Positions 24,696-33,422 of a DNA stretch of 64,000 nucleotides are shown here, in pieces. Location: assembly GCF_900105495.1 (NCBI RefSeq), contig NZ_FNTF01000002.1, forward strand, positions 3,336,001-3,400,000. The letters run 5' to 3'. Positions within the stretch are counted from its first letter, which is position 1. Every line of letters starts with the position of its first letter. A program made the translations under genes and the position numbers. The notes under the pieces are model-generated. The model was given only the letters and a program-made list of their open reading frames with translations, was not told the DNA's origin and ran no database searches. The DNA comes from Pseudomonas frederiksbergensis (lineage in GTDB: Bacteria; Pseudomonadota; Gammaproteobacteria; Pseudomonadales; Pseudomonadaceae).

Positions 24696-27600
24696 ATGGG
24701 CGCAGCACAGAAGATCGACATCCACGGCGCGAAGGGCGGGGAGAGCAAACCAAAATCACCGACCGAGGCCAGCGATAGCCTGCGCTCGACCAACCTGGCC
24801 AAGCTGCTTATCGCCGTGGGCGAGGGCGAGTTCGACGAAGTCCCAACCGATTACGACATCTATCTGGACAACACCCCGATCCGGGACGCGAGCGGTAACT
24901 ACAACTTCCCTAATGTGAAGTGGGACTGGCGCTCGGGTTCCGTCGACCAAACCTATATCCCTGGTATTCCATCGGTCGAAAACGAAACCTCGCTCAACGT
25001 CGAGTTGCGCAGCGATGCACCCTGGGTGCGCTCAATCAGCAACATCCAGTTGTCTGCCGTGCGCGTGCGCCTGGCCTGGCCGGCGCTTCAGCAGCAAGAC
25101 GATGAAGGCAACGTCGGCGGGTATCGAATCGAGTACGCCATCGACGTGGCCACTGACGGCGGAGCCTATCAGCAGGCGCTGGTCGACGCTGTGGATGGCA
25201 AGACCACCACGCGTTACGAGCGTTCGCCACGCATCAATCTGCCCGATGCGACTACTGGCTGGCAGATCCGCGTCCGCCGCCTGACACAAAACCAGAACAG
25301 CAACAAGATCGCAGACACGATGCTGATCGCCGGCTACACCGAAGTCATTGACGCAAAGCTGCGCTACCCAAATACCGCATTGCTCTACATCGAGTTCGAC
25401 GCCGAGCAGTTCACCAACATTCCAGCCGTCACCGTGAAGTGCCGTGCGCGCAGGTGGCAGGTGCCGAGTAATTACGACCCGATCGCGCGGACCTACACCG
25501 GCACATGGGACGGCTCCATGAAGCAGGCCTGGACCAATAACCCGGCTTGGATCACGTACGGTATTTGCACTGAGGACCGCTTCGGCCTGGGCAAGCGAGT
25601 CAAGTCGTTCATGGTCGACAAGTGGGAGCTCTATCGGATTGCGCAATATGCCGATCAACTGGTACCGAATGGCCTCGGCGGCGTAGAGCCTCGCTTTCTT
25701 TGCGACATGAACCTGCAAGGCAAGGCTGATGCATGGTCCCTACTGCGCGATATCGCCGGCATTTACCGAGGCATGACCTACTGGGCCCAGGGCCAGTTGG
25801 TAATGCAAGCGGACATGCCTCGCGCGCAGGACTTCGACTACGTCTTCACTCGAGCCAACGTCATCGACGGCAAGTTCTCCTACGGCAGCGCCTCGGCCAA
25901 GACTCGGTACACCCGGGCTCTGGTCAGCTACGACAATCCGGCGAACAACTACGACACCGACGTCATTCCGTTCGCGGACCTGGACCTTCAGCGACGCATG
26001 GGCGACAAGCCGACCGAGCTGAGCGCCATCGGTTGCACCCGAGCGTCGGAAGCCCAGCGCCGCGGTAAGTGGGCGATCCTCAGTAACAATCAGGACCGCA
26101 CCATTTCGTTCAAGACCGGCATGGAAGGGGTGATCCCGCTCCCGGGCCACATCATTCCTGTGGCTGATTCGCTGCTGGCAGGTCGTGAGGTCGGCGGGCG
26201 CATCTCTGCTGTCGCTGGTCGTGTCGTGACGCTGGATCGTGACACCCAGGCCAAGGCCGGTGATCGCCTGATTATCAACCTGCCGGGTGGCAGGGCCGAA
26301 GGTCGCACCGTGCAGAGCGTGAATGGTCGCGCTGTGACTGTCACCACCAATTACAGCGAGCCACCGCTGCCACAGTTGCAATGGGCATTGGACGCTGATG
26401 ATCTGGCGATCCCGCTCTATCGCGTACTGCGGACCAAGCGCACAACCGAAGGCGACTTCGAGATCAGTGCGTTGCAGTACGATCCGAGCAAGTTCGCCTA
26501 CATCGACACCGGCGCGCGATTGGAAGAGCGGCCGATCAGCGTTATTCCGATCACCGTCGTTCCGGCGCCGACCAGCGTTACCGTTACGTCGAACTCGGTT
26601 GTCTCCCAGGGTATCGCCGTGGCTACCATGACCATCACCTGGCCTGCGGTAAACGGAGCTGTCGGGTTCGACGTCGAGTGGCGCAAGGACAGCGGCAATT
26701 GGATCAAACTGCAGCGCACCGGGATGACCAGTGTCGACGTGGTGGGCATCTACGCTGGTGCTTATGTGGCTCGTGTCCGCGCGGTGAGTGCTTTCGATAT
26801 CTCGTCGATCTGGCGTAACTCGATCCTGACCAACCTGAAGGGGAAGGAGGGTCTGCCGCCGGCGCTCAGCTATCTGACGGCCACGCCGCTGCTGTTTGGC
26901 ATCTATCTAAAGTGGGGATTCCCGGCCGGTGCCGAGGACACGCAGCGGACGGAGATCTGGCACGGCCCGACGACCAGTCTGGAGGCAGCCACCAAGCTGA
27001 CAGACCTGTCGTACCCGCAAAGCGATTTCTCGATGCTGGGCTTGCGCGCAGGCGTGACGCTCTACTTCTGGGGTCGCCTAGTGGATCGGATTGGCAACAT
27101 CGGTCCGTGGTACCCGATTGGCATGGGCGTGCAAGGTCAGTCCAGCGCCGACGCAGCGGCCATTCTAGAGATGATTGCCGGCCAAATTGGCGAAACTGAA
27201 TTGGGCCAGGACCTGCTGGACGAGATCAACAAAATCCCGGGACTTCAGGATCAGATCGATGCGCTGGACGGACTGAAGGGTTACGACCCGGAAGCCTCCT
27301 ACGTTGAATACGATCTGGTTGTGGTTGGCAAGCGCATCTATCAGGCGACCGGCGACGTGCCGCTCGATACCCCGCCACCGAATGAGAACTACTGGCTGGA
27401 TGTTGGCCAAACCGTCGAGACGGCCAACGGCCTGGCGCAACAGGTCGCGACCAACACGGCCGAGATCACCGAGCTCGACGGCGTGGTCACGGCCCAATCG
27501 ACAGCGTTCCAGGCTCTGCGCGCTTCTTTCCGTGATGATGACGGGCAAGGCGACTTGGATGGCGCGCTGAAGGAGTGGGGGAGTACCGCGGCCATTGCCA

Positions 27601-28259
27601 CTGAAGAGAAGGTGCGGGCGTCGGAGAATCTTGCCAGCGCGCAGAAGATCACCACTCTGACCGCCGCAGTCGGCGAGAACGAAGCCAATGTCATCGACCT
27701 GCGCCAGACTGTCGCGACGGACAAGGAGGCCACTGCTACGGCGATCACCCAAGTCAATGTAAAGGTCGGCGAGAATACTGCTGCCATTCAGGAAACCTCG
27801 ACCGCCTACGCGGACACCAGCGGCAAGCTCTCGACCATGTGGTCGGTGAAGATGCAGATCACCGCAGGCGGGCAGTACGTCGCAGCCGGCATCGGCTTGG
27901 GCATCGAGAACACCGGCGCGGGTCTGCAAAGCCAGTTCCTGGTGAGTGCCGATCGCTTCGCCATCGTCAACACCATCGCCGGCGGCGCCATCTCGGTTCC
28001 GTTTGCGGTGCAGGGTGGTCAGGTGTTCATGAACTCGGCGTTTATCGCGGACGGCACCATCACCAACGCCAAGATCGGTAGCTACATCAGCTCGACCAAC
28101 TACATCGCTGGCCAGCAAGGCTGGATTCTCAATAAAGATGGAACGCTTGAAATTAACGGCATCGTTCCCGGGCAGGGGCGGCTGGTGATCAATGCGCTGA
28201 ACGTCTCGGTCTACGACGCGAACAATGTACTGCGTGTCCGTCTCGGTTATTTGGGGTGA
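24696..28259 (+). CDS. central tail tip/host specificity protein (lambda gpJ-like)
   Basis: A 1187-residue protein. The N-terminal 600 residues match gpJ-type hub proteins (IDIHGAKGG start; PAWITYGICTEDRFGLGKRV; AKTRYTRALVSYDNP). Fibronectin-III-like domains follow at about 625-820, then a helical coiled stalk (about 900-1060) and a C-terminal domain with AFIADGTITNAKIGSYISS. The last part usually decides receptor binding. It carries GRISAVAGRVVTLDRDTQAK within the hub. Confidence 0.92.
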   Translation: MGAAQKIDIHGAKGGESKPKSPTEASDSLRSTNLAKLLIAVGEGEFDEVPTDYDIYLDNTPIRDASGNYNFPNVKWDWRSGSVDQTYIPGIPSVENETSLNVELRSDAPWVRSISNIQLSAVRVRLAWPALQQQDDEGNVGGYRIEYAIDVATDGGAYQQALVDAVDGKTTTRYERSPRINLPDATTGWQIRVRRLTQNQNSNKIADTMLIAGYTEVIDAKLRYPNTALLYIEFDAEQFTNIPAVTVKCRARRWQVPSNYDPIARTYTGTWDGSMKQAWTNNPAWITYGICTEDRFGLGKRVKSFMVDKWELYRIAQYADQLVPNGLGGVEPRFLCDMNLQGKADAWSLLRDIAGIYRGMTYWAQGQLVMQADMPRAQDFDYVFTRANVIDGKFSYGSASAKTRYTRALVSYDNPANNYDTDVIPFADLDLQRRMGDKPTELSAIGCTRASEAQRRGKWAILSNNQDRTISFKTGMEGVIPLPGHIIPVADSLLAGREVGGRISAVAGRVVTLDRDTQAKAGDRLIINLPGGRAEGRTVQSVNGRAVTVTTNYSEPPLPQLQWALDADDLAIPLYRVLRTKRTTEGDFEISALQYDPSKFAYIDTGARLEERPISVIPITVVPAPTSVTVTSNSVVSQGIAVATMTITWPAVNGAVGFDVEWRKDSGNWIKLQRTGMTSVDVVGIYAGAYVARVRAVSAFDISSIWRNSILTNLKGKEGLPPALSYLTATPLLFGIYLKWGFPAGAEDTQRTEIWHGPTTSLEAATKLTDLSYPQSDFSMLGLRAGVTLYFWGRLVDRIGNIGPWYPIGMGVQGQSSADAAAILEMIAGQIGETELGQDLLDEINKIPGLQDQIDALDGLKGYDPEASYVEYDLVVVGKRIYQATGDVPLDTPPPNENYWLDVGQTVETANGLAQQVATNTAEITELDGVVTAQSTAFQALRASFRDDDGQGDLDGALKEWGSTAAIATEEKVRASENLASAQKITTLTAAVGENEANVIDLRQTVATDKEATATAITQVNVKVGENTAAIQETSTAYADTSGKLSTMWSVKMQITAGGQYVAAGIGLGIENTGAGLQSQFLVSADRFAIVNTIAGGAISVPFAVQGGQVFMNSAFIADGTITNAKIGSYISSTNYIAGQQGWILNKDGTLEINGIVPGQGRLVINALNVSVYDANNVLRVRLGYLG

Positions 28260-28262
28260 ACT

Positions 28263-28619
28263 ATGGCTTCATTTGGCTTGCGTGTTTTTGATGGAAGCGG
28301 TGGCCTGTCCATGGACACCAACAGTTTCACCTATCAGGTGATCTGGCAGGGCGTGATCGACTTCAGTGGAGCCACGCCTAGTTACACGCTGAACATTCCG
28401 GGGTTCAATCCAGCTAACTGCGTGTTCATGATCATTCCGTCCAGGGCACAGGATGTGCAGTCATCCGAAACCGATGGGAGTGGTAACACTAAATCCTATC
28501 CGTACGTCACTCCCTCGGTAGGGCAGGTGGTCGTTTTGCCTAAAAACCCATCGGCCCGCGCGTCGACACTCCAGACAAGGATTGTCGCCAAGGCCTACGC
28601 GGTGAGGTTTGCAACATGA
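28263..28619 (+). CDS. tail-tip accessory protein, hypothetical
   Basis: A 118-residue protein of beta character (FGLRVFDGSGGLSMDTNSFT), three bases after the gpJ-like gene and overlapping the next start. Genes of this kind after J in Pseudomonas siphoviruses encode tip or fibre-associated proteins, but no function is known to me. Confidence 0.6.
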   Translation: MASFGLRVFDGSGGLSMDTNSFTYQVIWQGVIDFSGATPSYTLNIPGFNPANCVFMIIPSRAQDVQSSETDGSGNTKSYPYVTPSVGQVVVLPKNPSARASTLQTRIVAKAYAVRFAT

Positions 28620-29275
28620 GCTTTGGATTTCAGAGCATCAACGACAATGCATTTGTGCAGATTGACGCCGAGGCGCCGCGGCTTTGCATGCTCGCCAAGG
28701 GGGTATATTCAGGGACGACCAATGCGTCGGGGGTGTTTGCCAGGGCAATCACAAGCGCAGATCCGCCGCTGGTGTTCGTTCGCCCGGATCCGGGGGCGAT
28801 CCAGGTTCCGATATCGGTGTGGTTCACCGGTGGCCCTGGAAACTGGACCGGGTTCACCATGAAGGCATCCAACGTCAACGCAACGTTAAGCGGCCAGTAT
28901 TTCGCGGCAACCTGGGCGTCCATGGGCACGGCGGCCTATGGCCTGCGGTTATGGGATCAGAATGCGACGCTTGTTTATGACAGTGGCGCGCCAGCGGTTG
29001 TCGTGACCTTCGCGGCAGGAAACTGGACGTACCTCGGAGAGGAGCAGCTGACCGTAGGCCACCGGTATTTCTGGGGAATCAACAAGATGCTCGGCGCAGG
29101 CGAGTACGTCTCCCTAAATCCTTTCGCCATGAACTGCCACAACAATGCATCGGGTGGCGGTTGCGCACTGGGCGTCGATTACGCCAACGGCCGGATCATG
29201 ATGTACAGCCTCGCCACAACTGCCTGGACTGACCAAGGTCACCGTCCATTCCTCTGCGCCAAATTACTGGCCTGA
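28616..29275 (+). CDS. tail protein, hypothetical
   Basis: A 219-residue beta-rich protein with many Gly, Asn and aromatic residues (YFAATWASMGTAAYGLRLWD; NCHNNASGGGCALGVDY). It overlaps the upstream gene by four bases. The composition suits a tail fibre component or receptor-binding accessory. No named family recognised. Confidence 0.6.
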   Translation: MSFGFQSINDNAFVQIDAEAPRLCMLAKGVYSGTTNASGVFARAITSADPPLVFVRPDPGAIQVPISVWFTGGPGNWTGFTMKASNVNATLSGQYFAATWASMGTAAYGLRLWDQNATLVYDSGAPAVVVTFAAGNWTYLGEEQLTVGHRYFWGINKMLGAGEYVSLNPFAMNCHNNASGGGCALGVDYANGRIMMYSLATTAWTDQGHRPFLCAKLLA

Positions 29276-29314
29276 CTTCTTCCGCTTCGCACAAATTCTT
29301 TCTGGAGATACTCA

Positions 29315-30529
29315 ATGCCCTGGTACAAATCAGGAACAGTCTCTGTCGTCCTAAATTCGAACGCCGTGATCGGCGCTGATACCGCATTCATTGCCAACAG
29401 CCGTGTCGGTGATGCGTTTCGCGGGCCCGATGGTGGCTGGTACGAAGTCACCAACATTGCCGGCGATACGGCAATGTCCATCTCGCCGAATTACCTGGGC
29501 GCGACGAATGCGGCTGGGGCCTACGCTCTGGCCCCGATGCAGGGCTACGTCAAAGATTCGGCCGATGCACTGCGCGCGCTGGTCAATCAGTTTGGCGAGC
29601 AGCTGGCTGCGTTGACCGACACCGACGGCCTATCGGAGGGAGCCACCAACAAGTATTTCACCGAAACCAGAGTCCGTACCGCGTTGCTCTCAGGATTGGT
29701 CCTGACCGAGGCTGAGCCTGTTGTTGAAGCAGATTCGGTATTGGCCGCAGCGGGAAAACTCCAGGCGCAAGTTACCGGGCGCCTACCCTTGGCCGGCGGA
29801 AAGATGACCGGAGCGATGAACGAGGCGACGCCGGTGGCTCTGGCTTCAGCTGCGACGGTCGACATCGGTGGCGCTGCGTCTAATACCGTCACTATCAGCG
29901 GAACAAGCACCGTTACAAGCTTAGGAACTGTTGCAGCCGGGGCCGTCCGCACGGTCCGATTTCTTGGTTCGCTACTTCTTACGCATAGCGCCGCGTCTCT
30001 GATACTGCCGACTGGCGCCAGTATCGCTACAGCGGCTAATGATACGGCTGTGTTTTTGAGCCTGGGCGGCGGCAACTGGTTTTGCCTGGAGTACAACAGG
30101 GCAAGCGGCAAAGCACTTGCCAAGGATTTCTCCTACGACCGAACAAACCTCGTCGGCCCTGTTGGTGATTTGGCTGGCATTCCGAATGGCGCGGCTTTTG
30201 ATAGTGGGACAATCAACGCGACGCGCTATGTCAAGCTCGCTGATGGCACTCTTTTCCAATACAAGACCGTCACCATCGGGGGCGGCACGGTTGCGAACGG
30301 CAACGTATTCAAGTCTCTCTCTTATGACATGGGTTACTTGGCAATTTCGCCGGTGGGGGACTGGGTCGTTGCTTCCTACGGAATCTCACAATCGTCTGGC
30401 GGCGGCTGGGCCGGACAACAAACATTCGGTGCCGCGGGGACCTGGGGCACGTGGGCGGCTTACACCAGTACCGCAGCCACAGGCAGCATCACTATATCTT
30501 TGGTAGGGATCGGTCGATGGAAACTATGA
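29315..30529 (+). CDS. tail fibre protein
   Basis: A 404-residue protein. The N-terminal 100 residues (WYKSGTVSVVLNSNAVIGAD; AFRGPDGGWYEVTNIAGDT) form a domain common at the base of Pseudomonas phage fibres. A helical stretch (VKDSADALRALVNQFGEQLA) and NKYFTETRVRTALLSG follow, then Ser/Thr/Ala-rich beta repeats and a C-terminal domain ending SLVGIGRWKL. The next gene overlaps its stop. Confidence 0.8.
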   Translation: MPWYKSGTVSVVLNSNAVIGADTAFIANSRVGDAFRGPDGGWYEVTNIAGDTAMSISPNYLGATNAAGAYALAPMQGYVKDSADALRALVNQFGEQLAALTDTDGLSEGATNKYFTETRVRTALLSGLVLTEAEPVVEADSVLAAAGKLQAQVTGRLPLAGGKMTGAMNEATPVALASAATVDIGGAASNTVTISGTSTVTSLGTVAAGAVRTVRFLGSLLLTHSAASLILPTGASIATAANDTAVFLSLGGGNWFCLEYNRASGKALAKDFSYDRTNLVGPVGDLAGIPNGAAFDSGTINATRYVKLADGTLFQYKTVTIGGGTVANGNVFKSLSYDMGYLAISPVGDWVVASYGISQSSGGGWAGQQTFGAAGTWGTWAAYTSTAATGSITISLVGIGRWKL

Positions 30530-30861
30530 ATATCCGTGTCTGTGGCCAGCGATTTGAAGACGGCGTTTCGCTTGAGGTGGAAAAGCGCGGAAAAGTTTTG
30601 ATTCTTAACGGTGAAGAATTTGATTTTTCGCCAATGCTCGAAGGTTCAACCCTGCCGGTACAGGCTATTAATTCTGACTGGTTTGTTGGTGATGCAAGTT
30701 GTAGGGATGGCGCTATCTCGATACAGCTGAGGTATCCAATTCCGTTTAACTTCAGCCCGGAGCAGGCGACACCTCAGGACCTGCTCAGCGTTCCAGACGG
30801 CGATGTACTGTTCCCCGCCGCACTTCCAGATCCTTTCGCACAAGGAGAGGGCAATGAGTAA
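30526..30861 (+). CDS. hypothetical protein after tail fibre
   Basis: A 111-residue protein if read from ATG 30526, which overlaps the fibre stop; ATG 30517 would add three residues. It is acidic and beta-rich with two Cys. It may be a fibre-associated or assembly factor. The stop overlaps the next start. Confidence 0.55.
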   Translation: MNIRVCGQRFEDGVSLEVEKRGKVLILNGEEFDFSPMLEGSTLPVQAINSDWFVGDASCRDGAISIQLRYPIPFNFSPEQATPQDLLSVPDGDVLFPAALPDPFAQGEGNE

Positions 30862-31222
30862 CATCGACTGGTCTCGACTGATCACTGCTGAGATGAAAGC
30901 TGCCGTAATTGCGTCCGAGCAGCTTGCCTTAGCCAAAGCCGAGCTATCCGCCAGAAACGGGGGGGCGGCCGTACAGATAGCCCGCATTCAGGACCGCATC
31001 GACACGATCGGCTTCGGTATCGAAGTTGGCGAATCGACCGAGGAAGATGAGGCGGAGCAGGCCGCGCTGCTGATCAATCTCAAAGCCTGGAAAACCTACA
31101 AGTTCGCACTGGGCAAAGTCACCGTGCAGCCGACCTGGTATGCCGCGCCGGTATGGCCGGTTGAGCCAGTGGTGCCGGTAATCGTGGCCGATCCGCAAAC
31201 TGTGGCCGCCGGCCTGACCTGA
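30854..31222 (+). CDS. probable tail fibre assembly protein
   Basis: A 122-residue protein starting at ATG 30854 with AAGGAGAGG. The helical middle with ending WKTYKFALGKVTVQPTWYA resembles the C-terminal pattern of fibre assembly chaperones (W..Y...L......P....WP). A Pro/Val-rich tail follows. Its place after the fibre gene supports this. Confidence 0.65.
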   Translation: MSNIDWSRLITAEMKAAVIASEQLALAKAELSARNGGAAVQIARIQDRIDTIGFGIEVGESTEEDEAEQAALLINLKAWKTYKFALGKVTVQPTWYAAPVWPVEPVVPVIVADPQTVAAGLT

Positions 31223-31245
31223 CGCGCCACCGCAGTACAACGCAA

Positions 31246-31270
31246 CCCGCCATCGAGCGGGATTTTTTTT
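31246..31270 (+). terminator. intrinsic terminator between tail and late lysis genes
   Basis: CCCGC (31246-31250) pairs with GCGGG (31257-31261) with loop CATCGA, then A and T8. The endolysin gene begins 16 bases later. Confidence 0.75.
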
Positions 31271-31285
31271 GCCTGGAGAAACGTG

Positions 31286-31711
31286 ATGCCAGTTACCGAC
31301 AAAGACCGCGACATTCTCGCCCGCACGCTGTGGGGCGAGGCCAGAGGAGAATCGCTGGAGGGCCAAATCGCCGTGGCTTGGACGATCCGCAACCGCGTGA
31401 ACGATGGCAAAGCCAAGTCATGGTGGGGGGAGGGCTATGCAGGTGTGTGCCAGAAGCCGTACCAGTTCAGCTGCTGGAACAAAAACGACCCGAACTACGT
31501 TTACCTAAATGGCGCGAAGCCCATCCCGTTTCGCGAGTTCGCCCAAGCACAGATCGCTGCTGACCAGGTGATTGCCGGAAAGGTGCCAGATCCCACTGGC
31601 GGCGCCACACACTACTACGCGACCACCATGCCGAAGCCACCGACGTGGGTGAAGGGTGCCAAGCAGACGTTGAAACTCGGTCACCACGTCTTCTTCAAGG
31701 ATGTGCCATGA
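31286..31711 (+). CDS. SleB-like cell wall hydrolase (endolysin)
   Basis: A 141-residue enzyme of the SleB/hydrolase-2 family. The pattern LARTLWGEARGESLEGQIAV with the catalytic Glu in GEARGE, followed by AWTIRNRVND, and later PTGGATHYYA, is characteristic. It would cut peptidoglycan at lysis. It has no signal peptide and so would need the holin at 3689, 27 kb away on the prophage map. ATG 31286 (CTGGAGAA) is preferred to GTG 31283. The stop overlaps the next start. Confidence 0.88.
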   Translation: MPVTDKDRDILARTLWGEARGESLEGQIAVAWTIRNRVNDGKAKSWWGEGYAGVCQKPYQFSCWNKNDPNYVYLNGAKPIPFREFAQAQIAADQVIAGKVPDPTGGATHYYATTMPKPPTWVKGAKQTLKLGHHVFFKDVP

Positions 31712-31939
31712 CAGCCTTCAGCCGGTTGTCTCGCGTGCTGGCCAAGTCCGAAGAGGATCGGCTGTTCTTCGAATGCCCTGGCTGCAACATGGTCCACGGC
31801 ATTTCGCATGGCTCAGGCCCGGGCCAAGGAAGAAGCCAAGTCCGACTACGCCGCAGCCAATCGACTACTACAGGAGCGTACTGGCGGCGACCCGGCCCAG
31901 GCAGCCGCATCGATCATTGATCAGGAGTTAGGGTTATGA
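31708..31939 (+). pseudogene. deletion fusion: DUF6527-like start joined to Rz-like end
   Basis: From ATG 31708 the product begins MTAFSRLSRVLAK and has FFECPGCNMVHGISHG, like the start of a small zinc-ribbon phage protein (DUF6527-like). At about 31800 the frame loses sense. In another frame, ATG 31808 to the stop at 31939 encodes 43 residues (AQARAKEEAKSDYAAANRLL and so on) like the end of an Rz-type coiled coil. An internal deletion has probably joined two genes. Confidence 0.5.
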
Positions 31940-32193
31940 GGTTGGTGTTGATGGGGTTGGTGGTGTTGCTGGTGGGGTGCGCGACCCAGGTGCCTGAGGT
32001 GCGCACAGTACGGATGGAGGTTCCGGTGCTGGTGTCGTGCAAGACGCAGGAGGTGGCGGTGCCGCCTTGGGCTGCGGCGAGCCTTAAGAAGGCCGATCCG
32101 CTGGAGCTGAAGGTGCGGGCGCTGCTGGCTGAGCGGCGCCAGCGTATAGGATACGAGCGCGGTCTGATCGCAGCAGTCGTGGCGTGCCAGTAG
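31936..32193 (+). CDS. second Rz1-like outer-membrane lipoprotein
   Basis: An 85-residue lipoprotein with lipobox LVGC at residues 12-15, then a short mature part with VPVLVSCKTQEVAVPPWAAA, typical of o-spanin-like or LysC-like phage lipoproteins. It overlaps the stop of the Rz-like fragment (ATGA). The prophage thus has a second spanin-type gene, though its partner at 31708 is damaged. Confidence 0.7.
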   Translation: MRLVLMGLVVLLVGCATQVPEVRTVRMEVPVLVSCKTQEVAVPPWAAASLKKADPLELKVRALLAERRQRIGYERGLIAAVVACQ

Positions 32194-32247
32194 GCGGGAT
32201 ATGCCCATAGGATCATTTCCCACCTACTGAGCGGATCATGCGATTAG

Positions 32248-32592
32248 TCAACTTGGTAATTTAAATAGCTCTTTCAAATCCACTTCAACAATAGGTGCGG
32301 TGAAGCGCGGAAGACTATTTAAGTTGTCGAGTTCTGTATCGTTTCCGTCAGTGGATAAAAAGGTCTCATCATATACGTGCACATTTGCACGGGCCTCGAA
32401 CTTTTTGGTCTGACGATTTCGGGTCGCTGTTTTGAATGTCGCTGAACCTGTGTTTATGAGGTCAGCAACATATTCTCGGTCTGCCAACCAAGCGTCCTTA
32501 ACCTTGTCGTCGACAGATCTGGTCAGCATCACCCAGCTGATATGCTGCTCTTCTTCTGAGTAAGCAGCTGCAATAATCCAGTATTCAGTCAT
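32248..32592 (-). CDS. hypothetical protein, possibly DUF3892-like
   Basis: A 114-residue protein on the reverse strand at the right end of the prophage. The N-terminal part (YWIIAAAYSEEEQHISWVML) and the DLINTG segment recall DUF3892, but I am unsure. The C-terminal part (TDGNDTELDNLNSLPRF) is conserved-looking. Reverse orientation and position suggest expression in the lysogen. Confidence 0.6.
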   Translation of the reverse strand: MTEYWIIAAAYSEEEQHISWVMLTRSVDDKVKDAWLADREYVADLINTGSATFKTATRNRQTKKFEARANVHVYDETFLSTDGNDTELDNLNSLPRFTAPIVEVDLKELFKLPS

Positions 32593-32849
32593 AAATTGTT
32601 CCGCTTCCTGCGCCCGAAATTGAGCCTGACGAATATGAGGTCGATCCCTTAATTTGCAAGAGGGATGAGGGCCTTTTGCCTCTGTTTACAGTGACGGCAG
32701 GTTTCGAGCTCAGTCGGGCTGCCGAGCCAGTCGCTGGTGTCTTCGATTTCGAGAGGGTCCACGGTCGCGCCTTGTTTTTACTGTTCGGATATACAGTAGT
32801 CTGGACGCAAGTCTTGGGCGAGGATGAGGCGACGAGCTGTCGCTCTCGG

Positions 32850-33059
32850 TCACTCCGGGGTCATCAGGACTGCGAGCGTCAGCTTGATGACCTCTTCGTT
32901 CTTGTCGATGGTGTCCAGGGCGCCGCGTACGTTGTCGGCGACGTCAGCCTAGCCGCGGGCCTCGACCCAATTCGAAAGCTCCATGATGGCGGCCTCAAGG
33001 GCGAGCTGGTTTTTGTTGATCTTGAATAGTAGGGAGGGGAGCAGGTCTGAATTTGGCAA
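32850..33059 (-). pseudogene. small phage gene with an in-frame amber codon
   Basis: From TTG 33059 (AGGA upstream) the frame encodes MPNSDLLPSLLFKINKNQLA and on to VEARG, meets TAG at 32951-32949, and then continues with sense as DVADNVRGALDTIDKNEEVI to a TGA at 32850. The two halves read as one 69-residue protein. A single base change (or readthrough) explains it. Confidence 0.6.
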
Positions 33060-33250
33060 GGCGATTCCTCTGTGTGGTTGGGAAAAGCGTAGCAGTCAAA
33101 AAAGGATTGGTGTTCGGTCGGCAGGACGCCGTGGGAGGGTGCGTGACTTTTGCGTGACTCTCTCACGCACGTGTAAGCACTTGTGGGCATTCGATTGCAG
33201 CGAGCGCCAGTAAAAACGGCCATTTCACAAGGTCTTACAGGGGTACTGCG

Positions 33251-33299
33251 TGCATGGGGTGCTAGGGGTCGAGTGTTCGAATCACTCCGTCCCGACCAT
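33251..33299. repeat. attachment site copy 1 (tRNA-Pro 3' half, 49 bp)
   Basis: Identical over 49 bases to 39701-39749. It contains a tRNA-Pro anticodon loop (ATGGGGT), GAGTG/CACTC T-arm with loop TTCGAAT, CGTCCCG acceptor strand and ACCA. The tRNA 5' half is absent here, so this is the junction between two prophages. About 135 bases to its left (for instance 33117-33131 and 33195-33210) also resemble the left flank of copy 2. Confidence 0.85.
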
Positions 33300-33325
33300 T
33301 ATTCCTGAGTAAAATCAGACACTTG

Positions 33326-33353
33326 AGCCGATCAGATGGAATCGGCTTTTTTG
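33326..33353 (+). terminator. intrinsic terminator after att copy 1
   Basis: AGCCGAT (33326-33332) pairs with ATCGGCT (33341-33347), followed by a T-run. Confidence 0.65.
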
Positions 33354-33358
33354 TGTCT

Positions 33359-33391
33359 GCGCAAAACCCGCGCAAAACTGGCGCAAAACCC
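33359..33391. repeat. three 11-bp tandem repeats next to att copy 1
   Basis: GCGCAAAACCC, GCGCAAAACTG and GCGCAAAACCC follow each other without gaps. The 11-base step puts them on the same face of the helix. They lie 60 bases from the att core, where arm-type integrase or excisionase sites would be expected. Confidence 0.6.
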
Positions 33392-33422
33392 ATTGAAGAA
33401 ATGTCGTTTGAAAGGTGGCTTT

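Noticed and set aside
32676..33029. Forward frame of 117 codons at the prophage right end
   Set aside because: It is antisense to the amber-interrupted small gene, which reads much better as protein.
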